Assembly: GCA_963709325.1 (NCBI GenBank)
Contig: CAVPVV010000003.1
Span: 3,906,001-3,970,000 of the forward strand
DNA from: VFZN01 sp963709325
Lineage (GTDB): Bacteria > Acidobacteriota > Vicinamibacteria > Vicinamibacterales > UBA2999
Reading direction: 5' to 3'
Length of the DNA: 64,000 nt
Under the pieces are notes generated by a model. That model ran no database searches, was not told the DNA's origin, and saw only the letters and a list, made by a program, of their open reading frames with translations. The position numbers and the translations under genes were made by a program. Of the stretch, positions 17,389 through 24,752 are shown in pieces. Numbering within the stretch: position 1 is the first letter of the stretch; every line of letters begins with the position of its first letter.

Positions 17389-18656
17389 GGAAGTTCCTGG
17401 CCGGCGGCGGCGTACAGCCGCGCCCGGGTCAGCGGCAGGTCGTTGTCCTGCTGGCGAGCGAAGGTCAGTTGGAACAGCTGCAGGTAGCCGGCCGCAAAGG
17501 TCACCTGCGAGCCGAGCAGGTAGAGGCGCCAGGCGCGCGCGAACCGAGGCCCGTGGCGGCGCTCCACCTCGGCGCGAGCGGCCTCGTATCGCGCGCTCCA
17601 GTCCTCCAGCGTCCGTGCGTAGTGCAGCCGCAGGTTCTCGACGTCGAGCACCGACAGGCGCCACGGCGCCAGCACGCCGTCGCACGCTTCGGCCAGCGTC
17701 GGCGCGTAGGCGCCGGGAAAGATCCGCTTGGTGATCCACCGGCTGAGCGGCGCCGCCTGGTTACGGCCGATGAAGTGCAGCAGCCCCCGGCCGTGACGAC
17801 GATCGAGCACGCGATCGATCACCGTGCCGAGCGCCGTGTACTGCTTCGTTCCGACATGCTCGAGCATGCCGATCGACGCGAAGCGATCGAAGGTGCCGGT
17901 GATGGCCCGGTAATCATCCTCGATGAACTCGACGCGATCCGACAGCCCGGCCTCGCGAGCGCGGCGCCGGGCGTAGGCTACCTGCTCGCGAGAGACGTTG
18001 TAGGCCACGACTCTGACTCCGTAGTGCCCTGCCATGTACAGCGCGAGCGCGCCCCAGCCGCTCCCGGCATCGACGACGCGCATGTTCGGTCGAAGATCCA
18101 GCTTGCGGCAGACGAGATCGAGCTTGGCCAGCTGCGCCTGCTCGAGCGAGAGCTCCGAGCGCTCGTAATAGGCGCACGTGTAGACCATCTCGCGGTCGAG
18201 CCACAGCTCGTAGAAGTCGTTGCCCAGGTCGTAGTGGACGTGCACGTTGTCGCGGGCCCGGCCCGGAGTGTTGGTGAGCATCCGCGCATGCCGGTAGAGG
18301 CGGTTTTCCGGCGCGCGATACGCGGCGTGGAGCAGGTGGAGCAGCTCGCCCGTCACTTCGAGGCGGCCATCGCTGTATGCGTCCCCGAAGCCGACCTCCG
18401 GGTCCCGGAGAACGCGATACAGCGTTGGCCGATCAGCGATCCACACGGTCGCTCTCGTGGTGTCGGGCGGCGGTCCGACGCGAGTCCCGTCCCACAAGGT
18501 GAGCGCGACCGCCGGGTCGTTGACGTGGCGGTGAATCTGGCGGAGCGCCCATCGATCGAGGCGCCACGACGAGGTCGAGAGTCGGGCCGGCGCATGATCG
18601 CCTGTCAGGTCGCGCAGGTTGCGGTGCTCGTCCCTCCAGTCGGCGGCGGTCTGCAT
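17385..18656 (-). CDS. cfa: Cyclopropane-fatty-acyl-phospholipid synthase-like methyltransferase
   Basis: A 423-residue SAM-dependent enzyme. The CFA signature region includes NVHVHYDLGNDFYELWLD, YTCAYYERSELSLEQAQ and the SAM motif VVDAGSGWGALALYMA. FASIGMLEHVG and the HFIGRNQ segment follow. The enzyme adds a methylene from SAM to the cis double bond of membrane phospholipid acyl chains. An extra ~100 N-terminal residues precede the catalytic domain, as in many CFA synthases. It is transcribed with the GGR-family flavoprotein, which makes a methyl-branched or saturated product plausible. Confidence 0.88.
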   Translation of the reverse strand: MQTAADWRDEHRNLRDLTGDHAPARLSTSSWRLDRWALRQIHRHVNDPAVALTLWDGTRVGPPPDTTRATVWIADRPTLYRVLRDPEVGFGDAYSDGRLEVTGELLHLLHAAYRAPENRLYRHARMLTNTPGRARDNVHVHYDLGNDFYELWLDREMVYTCAYYERSELSLEQAQLAKLDLVCRKLDLRPNMRVVDAGSGWGALALYMAGHYGVRVVAYNVSREQVAYARRRAREAGLSDRVEFIEDDYRAITGTFDRFASIGMLEHVGTKQYTALGTVIDRVLDRRHGRGLLHFIGRNQAAPLSRWITKRIFPGAYAPTLAEACDGVLAPWRLSVLDVENLRLHYARTLEDWSARYEAARAEVERRHGPRFARAWRLYLLGSQVTFAAGYLQLFQLTFARQQDNDLPLTRARLYAAAGQELP

Positions 18657-18878
18657 GGTGACCTCACCTCGTCTAGGTTCTTATGCCGAAGCGTCGTGTT
18701 CCTGGCGATGGCGCCACGACGGCGCCGATCGGCGGCCGCCCCCTAGCTCGATTTGTGCCTGTACGTGCAGGATACCCGTGAATTGCCATCGCTGTCGCGC
18801 ACGCCTTCCCAGAACGCAGCGGTTGCGGCCCCGCGGCTGCGGCGCGTATGCTGCCGCCTGCGCCGAGAAGGGTTCGCC

Positions 18879-19419
18879 ATGAGAGCAACAGCACGAGTCG
18901 CGGCGGTGGTCATTGCGCTCGTCGTCGGATACTGGGCAGCAGGAGCCACAACGCGATTGCGGTGAGAAGTCAGGACGCGCGCATTGCGGTGATGGCCATT
19001 GCGATCCGGGAGCCCTGCGTGGCGACGGGCGGTGCGCCCAGTTCCCGCAGAACGGCGATGTCACCAACGCGGAGTTTGGCGCGCTGCTCCGATCGCCGCT
19101 GACGATTCCCGCCAACAATGCCCTCGTCGGCCACCCGGCGTGGCGCAACCAACCGCCTTATCTCTCTCTGGCGGAGGGGCGCACCGTGAGAATCAAGAAC
19201 GAAGGCGGCCGTGGCCACACGTTCACCGAGGTGGCCCAGTTCGGCGGCGGCTTCGTGCCGCCGTTGAACGTCGGTCTAACCCCTGCGCCAGAGTGCACGC
19301 CCGAGGCCACCATCCCGCTGGCGCCGGGTGCCACGGAAGAACTCAACCTGGAACCAGGGCTGCACAAATTCCAGTGCTGCATCCACCCGTGGATGCGCGC
19401 CGCGATCCGCGTCGAGTGA
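18879..19419 (+). CDS. Cupredoxin-domain secreted protein, frameshifted
   Basis: The first 28 residues (MRATARVAAVVIALVVGYWA...) form a signal peptide that hits a stop at 18963-18965. From ~18990 another frame gives CDPGALRGDGRC and NGDVTNAEF. A plastocyanin-like domain follows, with copper ligands in RGHTFTEV and QCCIHPWMRA. One extra base near 18950-18965, or two missing bases, would join them. Cupredoxins carry electrons or bind copper in the periplasm. No start in the downstream frame gives a signal peptide, so the gene is either broken or mis-sequenced. There is no obvious partner gene. Confidence 0.65.
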
Positions 19420-19493
19420 CGCGCAACGTTTGGAGTTGACGTAGTTCGACGGCCGGCGACGTCGAGGGCAGTCGTCGCCGGCCGCGCTTGAAC

Positions 19494-19499
19494 GATAAT
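19494..19499 (+). promoter_or_regulatory. -10 hexamer GATAAT, 6 nt before a start
   Basis: GATAAT (5 of 6) ends 6 nt before the ATG at 19506, the same spacing as in several other genes here. This supports 19506 as the start and suggests a leaderless mRNA. Confidence 0.45.
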
Positions 19500-19505
19500 C
19501 CGCGC

Positions 19506-21128
19506 ATGCCCGAGGCCTGCCTCCGTCCGATCCTTGTCGCTTCCTGCGTTGCCGCGATCCTGGCACTTGGCGTCCAGCCATCCGCTGCCCAGCCGGTGCC
19601 CCAGCCCTCCGAAACCGTTCCTGTGTTCAAGGCCGACGCGCCGCGGTTCACCGACCCGGAGCGCCGGCAGAAGCTCGCCAGGGCCTTTCCGGACATCGAT
19701 CGGCTGATGCAGGAGTTTGCGGCGCGCGAGCACATTCCCGGTGCGGCGTGGGGCATCGTCATCGACGGCGAGCTGGGCCACCTGGGCGTGACCGGGTCGC
19801 GCGATCTCGCGAGCAAGTCGCCGGTCGGCGAGGACACGGTCTTCCGCATCGCGTCGATGACCAAGAGCTTCACCGCGATGTCGATCCTCAAGCTGCGCGA
19901 CGAGGGGAAGCTGGCTCTCGATGACCCGGCCGAAAAGTACGTGCCCGAGCTCGCGCGGCTCAGCTATCCAACCAGCGACTCGCCGAAGATCACGATTCGT
20001 CACCTGCTCTCGCATTCCGAAGGGTTTCCCGAGGACAACCCGTGGGGCGATCAGCAGCTGTCCGCCACCGACGAACAATTCACGCTGCTGATGCGGCGCG
20101 GCATCCCGTTCTCGAACCCGCCAGGCGTGGCTTATGAGTACTCGAACTACGGCTTCGCGATCCTCGGCCGCATCGTCTCGAAGGTCTCCGGCGTTGCCTA
20201 CAAGGACTACGTCGCCGCGAACATCCTCAAGCCACTCGGCATGACCTCGACAACGCTCGAGCCGAAAGAGGTCCCAGCCGATCGGCTGGCCCACGGCTAT
20301 CGGTGGGAGGACGAGCAGTGGAAAGAGGAGCCGCAGCTGCCCGATGGTGCGTTCGGCTCGATGGGCGGCATGCTCACCTCGATCCGCGACCTCTCGCGCT
20401 ACGTCGCCGCGTTTCTCGATGCCTGGCCGGCGCGCGACGGCGCCGAGACCTCGCCGGTTCGCCGCGCGTCGCTTCGCGAGATGCAGCAGGTATGGAGGCC
20501 GCGGCCGTCCGGCGTGTCGCGTGATGCGGCCGGCGCAATCGCGCTCAGCACCGGCGGCTACGGCTACGGGCTCGGAATCTCCACCACCTGCGACTACGCG
20601 ATCAGCGTCGCGCACAGCGGCGGGCTGCCCGGGTTCGGCTCGGTCATGCGCTGGCTGCCCGAGTACGGGGTCGGGATCATCGCGTTCGGCAATCGCACCT
20701 ACACGGGCTGGGGTGGTGTAGTCGAGCAGTCGTTGACGCTCCTCGGCAAGACGGGCGGCCTGCAGCCGCGAGCCGTGCAGCCATCGCTCGCGCTGATCGG
20801 CACGAAGGACGCCGTGGCCGTGCTGGTCAACAAGTGGGACGACGCGCTCGCCAACCGGATTGCGGCAATGAACCTGTTCATGGACCGGTCGAAGGATCGT
20901 CGCCAGGCGGAGCTCACGGCGTTCAGGAAGCAGCTCGGCGCCTGCAGGGCAGCGGACGATTTCGCCTACGTCGAGAATCCGCTCAGGGGCGAGTGGCTGT
21001 TCACGTGCGAGCGCGGGCAGTTGCGCGCCGAGGCGACGCTGTCGCCGACGATGCCGCCGCTCGTGCAGCACCTCGAGTTCAAGGCGGTGACGCCAGGCGA
21101 GGACGCAGCCCGCCGGATCTGCCGGTAG
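19506..21128 (+). CDS. Serine beta-lactamase-fold hydrolase/esterase
   Basis: About 540 residues with a signal peptide (VASCVAAILALGVQPSAAQ). The class C beta-lactamase/DD-peptidase fold shows its three motifs: the SxxK nucleophile in ASMTKSF, the YxN motif in YEYSNYGF, and a KTG-box replacement HSGGLPG. Such proteins are usually esterases, DD-peptidases or D-aminopeptidases rather than true beta-lactamases. The C-terminal ~110 residues form an extra lipocalin-like region. The ATG at 19506 is preferred over 19488 because it starts the signal peptide. Confidence 0.85.
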   Translation: MPEACLRPILVASCVAAILALGVQPSAAQPVPQPSETVPVFKADAPRFTDPERRQKLARAFPDIDRLMQEFAAREHIPGAAWGIVIDGELGHLGVTGSRDLASKSPVGEDTVFRIASMTKSFTAMSILKLRDEGKLALDDPAEKYVPELARLSYPTSDSPKITIRHLLSHSEGFPEDNPWGDQQLSATDEQFTLLMRRGIPFSNPPGVAYEYSNYGFAILGRIVSKVSGVAYKDYVAANILKPLGMTSTTLEPKEVPADRLAHGYRWEDEQWKEEPQLPDGAFGSMGGMLTSIRDLSRYVAAFLDAWPARDGAETSPVRRASLREMQQVWRPRPSGVSRDAAGAIALSTGGYGYGLGISTTCDYAISVAHSGGLPGFGSVMRWLPEYGVGIIAFGNRTYTGWGGVVEQSLTLLGKTGGLQPRAVQPSLALIGTKDAVAVLVNKWDDALANRIAAMNLFMDRSKDRRQAELTAFRKQLGACRAADDFAYVENPLRGEWLFTCERGQLRAEATLSPTMPPLVQHLEFKAVTPGEDAARRICR

Positions 21129-21183
21129 CTGTAGCGCGGCGACCCTACGCCACGGTCGACTGGTTCGCATAGGATCTGCAGCC

Positions 21184-22917
21184 ATGAGCCATCGTGTTCT
21201 CCTGCTTCTCTCCGTGGCGATGCTGGCTGCGTGCACCGCTTCGCCTTCGTCTCAACAGCCTGCAGCCGATCCCAGCTTCAACGTCGTCGAGACCGGCATC
21301 CCCGAGATCCGCGCCGCGCTGGAATCCGGGCGCATCACTTCGCGGCAGCTCGTGATGCAGTACCTCGCGCGGATCGGGACGTACGAGGATCGGATCAACG
21401 GCATCATCACGGTGAACCCGCATGCGCTCGAGGAGGCCGACCGGCTCGACCAGGAGCGCAAGGCCGGCAAGGTGCGCGGTCCGCTGCACGGCATCCCGAT
21501 CGCGCTCAAGGACAACATCCACACCACCGACATCCGGACCACCGGCGGGGCGCTGGCGTTCCGCGAGCTGATCCCGCCCTACGAGGCGACGCTGACGAAG
21601 AACCTTCGCGACGGGGGCGCGATCATCATCGCCAAGACGGTGCTGACCGAGCTGGCGCACTGGACCGCCGGCGCGCCGACGCCGATGGAGGCCAACTACA
21701 CCGGCGTGGCCGGTTTTGCGTTCAATCCCTACGACCCGCGGCCGGATCCGCGGCCCGACACGTTCGGCCGGCCGGTGCTTTCCACCGGCGGCTCGAGCTC
21801 CGGCGCCGGCACCGCGTCGAGCTTCTGGGCCGCCAGCGTCGGCTCCGATACCGGCGGCTCGATCATCAGCCCGTCGAACAACAACATGCTTGCCGGCATC
21901 CGGCCGACGATCGGCCGCATCAGCCGCTACGGGGTGATCCCGATCACCGCGGACCACGACACGGCTGGCCCGATGGCCCGCACGATGACCGATGCGGCGA
22001 TTCTGATGGGGGTGCTCGAGAGCGCCGCTCCGGACCCCAACGATGAGGCGACGAAAGCCTGCACGCCGCCGCCCAATCGGGATTACACGAAATTCCTCGA
22101 CGCCGGCGCGCTCAAGGGCGCACGAATCGGCGTGCCGCGCGCGTTCTTCTACGACCGCGTGACGGCGCCGGGCGACGAGGGCCGCCCGCAGTTCAAGGAC
22201 GGCCGCGGCGGCCTGACCGCCGAACGGGCCAAGCTCATGGAGGAGGCGATTGCGCTGCTCAAGGCACAAGGCGCCGAAGTCGTGGATCCAGTCGAGATCC
22301 CGAGCCTGGTGTCGAAGGATCCCGCCGACAACTTCCTGCTGTTCGACTACTGCCAGGGCGCCGAGCACAAGAAGGGCGGCGACGCGAATTGCACCGTCAA
22401 CTTCAAGTACGGCATGAAGCGCGACTTCAACAAGTGGCTGGCCAGCCTCGGCGATCGCGCGCCGGTGAAGACCCTCACCGAGCTCCGCGAATGGAACCTG
22501 GCTCACGCGAAGGAAGGCGCAATGCGCTTCGGCCAGTCGCGGCTCGACATCTCCGACGAGATGGACGTGGAGAAGGATCGCGCGAGGAACGACGCCGACG
22601 TCGCCAAGGACGCGCGCCTCAGCCGCGATGAGGGAATCGACGCGGCCCTCAAGGCGCACAAACTGGACGCGATTCTCACGCCGGGCGGGTCGGGCGCGAA
22701 CCTGGCCTCGCGTGCCGGCTATCCGATCATCGCCGTGCCGTTCGGCATGGCGCCGAACGCGCCGACGCCGCCGCTGCCGGCGGGCTTCAATGCGAAGCCG
22801 GCGCCGTTCGGCGTCACGTTCACGGCCGGCGCCTGTGCCGAGCCGCGGTTGATCGCGATCGCGTACGCGTTCGAGCAGGCGAGCAAACGCCGCGTGCCAC
22901 CGCCGGACATGCCCTGA
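21184..22917 (+). CDS. Amidase-signature family hydrolase (lipoprotein)
   Basis: A 577-residue amidase. The N-terminus has a lipobox, MLAACTAS. The Ser-cisSer-Lys triad of the amidase signature is visible: Lys in IALKDNIHTTD, the Gly/Ser-rich loop STGGSSSGAGTA, and GSDTGGSI. Typical substrates are aryl or aliphatic amides and small peptides; the lipoprotein signal places it in the periplasm or outer membrane. A TAGGAT hexamer at 21170-21175 lies 8 nt before the ATG. Only 2 nt after the stop codon a heptamer-type repeat begins. Confidence 0.9.
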   Translation: MSHRVLLLLSVAMLAACTASPSSQQPAADPSFNVVETGIPEIRAALESGRITSRQLVMQYLARIGTYEDRINGIITVNPHALEEADRLDQERKAGKVRGPLHGIPIALKDNIHTTDIRTTGGALAFRELIPPYEATLTKNLRDGGAIIIAKTVLTELAHWTAGAPTPMEANYTGVAGFAFNPYDPRPDPRPDTFGRPVLSTGGSSSGAGTASSFWAASVGSDTGGSIISPSNNNMLAGIRPTIGRISRYGVIPITADHDTAGPMARTMTDAAILMGVLESAAPDPNDEATKACTPPPNRDYTKFLDAGALKGARIGVPRAFFYDRVTAPGDEGRPQFKDGRGGLTAERAKLMEEAIALLKAQGAEVVDPVEIPSLVSKDPADNFLLFDYCQGAEHKKGGDANCTVNFKYGMKRDFNKWLASLGDRAPVKTLTELREWNLAHAKEGAMRFGQSRLDISDEMDVEKDRARNDADVAKDARLSRDEGIDAALKAHKLDAILTPGGSGANLASRAGYPIIAVPFGMAPNAPTPPLPAGFNAKPAPFGVTFTAGACAEPRLIAIAYAFEQASKRRVPPPDMP

Positions 22918-22919
22918 CG

Positions 22920-22966
22920 AAGGCAGAAGGCAGAAGGCAGAAGGCAAAAGGCAGAAGGCAGAAGGC
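22920..22966. repeat. AAGGCAG heptamer tandem repeat
   Basis: About 47 bp of imperfect tandem AAGGCAG, starting 2 nt after the amidase stop. One unit is changed to AAGGCAAA. The same cassette occurs at 44651-44724 and 47442-47478. Confidence 0.8.
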
Positions 22967-23019
22967 GTCTCCGCGGGCTGCGGCGACGCGGGCCTCCGGT
23001 GGCGCAGAACGCAGCGGCG

Positions 23020-24708
23020 CTACGATCCCGGCGCGGGCCCGGCGACCGCGCGCTCAGGCGCCAGGCGCGCCAGCCGCACACAGGTCTCGATGAGGCGGGC
23101 GAGCGGCGGCGGCACGCCCTCGGGCCCGTGCGCCGCCACCGACTCGACCAGCCGCAGGGCCAGGAACGGTTTCGATTTTCGCTGCACCGCCTTGGCAATC
23201 GCCTGCGTCGGTTTGACGCGATCCGCCATTGCGGGTGGGAGGCCGGCGACTTCCGCGATCGTCGCGGCGTGCCCGTTTTCCCAGAAGCAGTGCTCGATAT
23301 CGCGCTCGGGCAGGAAAGTGATGCGCTCGTCTTCCTCTCCGCGCCGGATGTAGGCGCGAGCCGAGTCCACATAGCGGCGGCCCGCCTCGTCACCGTCGGC
23401 AAGCAGGTGCCACTCGATGCCGAACTCGCGGGCAGTGCGGACGAGCGGATCGATCCCGCACTGCGCGAAACCAACCGGACAGATGCCTTCCAGCGGCAGG
23501 TCGTAGCCCATCACCTGGGCGACTTGCGGCACGATCCAGAACTCCGATTCTCCTTCGACGAGCAGCCACACCCGCGCGAACATCGCCACGCCGCGATGCA
23601 TGCGGAGGTGATAGCCGATGCGCCGCAGGTGCTCGCGCGGCAGCGCGCGCGGCCGCAGGCCGGCGGCACGGACGCTGCCCTGGTGGCGGACCAGGCGACG
23701 GATGTCTGCGAGCGGCGTCGCAGACAAGAGATCGCCCGACTGGGTCGTGACGATCTTCTGCCAACGGATGCGCGCCAGCAGACGCTCGGCCGCGGCCAGC
23801 GTCATCGGGTGCAGGTGCGCTTCGGGATCCTCGATCACCCACAGCGGTTCGACGCCGGGCGCCAGGCCTTCCGGGATGTGGCGGAGCACTGCCGCCAGGA
23901 GCAGCAGCGTGCCGAGCCGATCGGCAAAGGTCGGCTGAAGGCCGCGCGCCGCCGCTCGCGGGGATGCCGTGCCGGTCTGGCCGAGAATCTCTCGAATCGA
24001 GCTGGCGAGCCCGCCGGCCGCGGGATCGACGTGACGGGGGATCTGCGCCAGCAGCTCGTGCGCGGCCGCGGCACCGCTCGCGATGCACGACTCCGGATCG
24101 ACGGCTGTGCCGCTCAGGATCCCGTCTGCCGCCTGCAGTATCTGGTGCACCAGGCCCAGGCCCGGACGATCCGCATCCGCGGGGCGATGCCGCGCTAACA
24201 CCTGCCGCGTCTCATCGTCGAGATGTCCGGTGAGCGTCCCGCCAACGAGCCGGATGAGCGGAGTCGTGGCACGAACGTGAGCGACCACCTGCTGGCACAC
24301 GGCTGCGTCGGCGACGCCTGGCAGCTCGAAGCGGAGTGTGGGAGCGTCATGACCCGACGCGGGAATCCCGGTCGCGTGGAGTCGAAGCTTTCGTAGGCCG
24401 GATCCCGACACGGGCACGGCGTGGCGCAAGATCCCGTGCGAGGCATCGTCCCAATCACCAGGTGCGCGCTCTTCGAACGTCAACGCGATGCGCAGGACGC
24501 CGTCCCGGGAAGCGGCGCCACCCCGCTGGTGGAAGTCCGTTCGATCGAACGGCGTCGTCGACGACGAGCCGAGGACGAGCTCCAGGGCCCGGAGCAGGCT
24601 GCCCTTGCCGCTGTCGTTTTCGCCGACCAGGGTCGTGCTCGCGCCGAAGCGCACAGACGCGGTGCGGATGGCGCGCAGGTTCTCGACGTGCAGGTCGCGA
24701 AGGAACAC
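23020..24708 (-). CDS. OLD-family ATP-dependent endonuclease (AAA + TOPRIM)
   Basis: A 562-residue protein. An N-terminal SMC-like ATPase has Walker A GENDSGKG at residues 29-36 and Walker B near LWVIEDPEAHLHP. A TOPRIM nuclease domain starts around residue 400 (LLVEGESEFWIV, then ADGDEAG). OLD proteins are ATP-dependent nucleases; some act in phage defence or repair. No UvrD-type helicase (GajB) is next to it, so it is a solitary class 1 OLD of the YbjD kind. It is divergent from glgP with a 44-bp gap. The unusual GKG in Walker A (normally GKS/T) is worth noting. Confidence 0.85.
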   Translation of the reverse strand: MFLRDLHVENLRAIRTASVRFGASTTLVGENDSGKGSLLRALELVLGSSSTTPFDRTDFHQRGGAASRDGVLRIALTFEERAPGDWDDASHGILRHAVPVSGSGLRKLRLHATGIPASGHDAPTLRFELPGVADAAVCQQVVAHVRATTPLIRLVGGTLTGHLDDETRQVLARHRPADADRPGLGLVHQILQAADGILSGTAVDPESCIASGAAAAHELLAQIPRHVDPAAGGLASSIREILGQTGTASPRAAARGLQPTFADRLGTLLLLAAVLRHIPEGLAPGVEPLWVIEDPEAHLHPMTLAAAERLLARIRWQKIVTTQSGDLLSATPLADIRRLVRHQGSVRAAGLRPRALPREHLRRIGYHLRMHRGVAMFARVWLLVEGESEFWIVPQVAQVMGYDLPLEGICPVGFAQCGIDPLVRTAREFGIEWHLLADGDEAGRRYVDSARAYIRRGEEDERITFLPERDIEHCFWENGHAATIAEVAGLPPAMADRVKPTQAIAKAVQRKSKPFLALRLVESVAAHGPEGVPPPLARLIETCVRLARLAPERAVAGPAPGS

Positions 24709-24752
24709 GGCTGCGCCATTGTACGCACAGGGCTGAGCTAGACTGGCGATTG

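Noticed and set aside
19506..21128. Antibiotic-resistance beta-lactamase
   Set aside because: The KTG box is replaced and the C-terminal extension and length fit esterase/peptidase relatives.
19158..21236. A 692-codon open frame antisense to the serine hydrolase
   Set aside because: No motif; the plus frame has signal peptide and SxxK/YxN motifs.
22920..22966. Short CRISPR array
   Set aside because: Units are 7 bp with no spacers, and no cas genes are present.
23020..24708. Gabija defence system
   Set aside because: No GajB-like UvrD helicase follows or precedes; neighbours are glycogen phosphorylase and an amidase.
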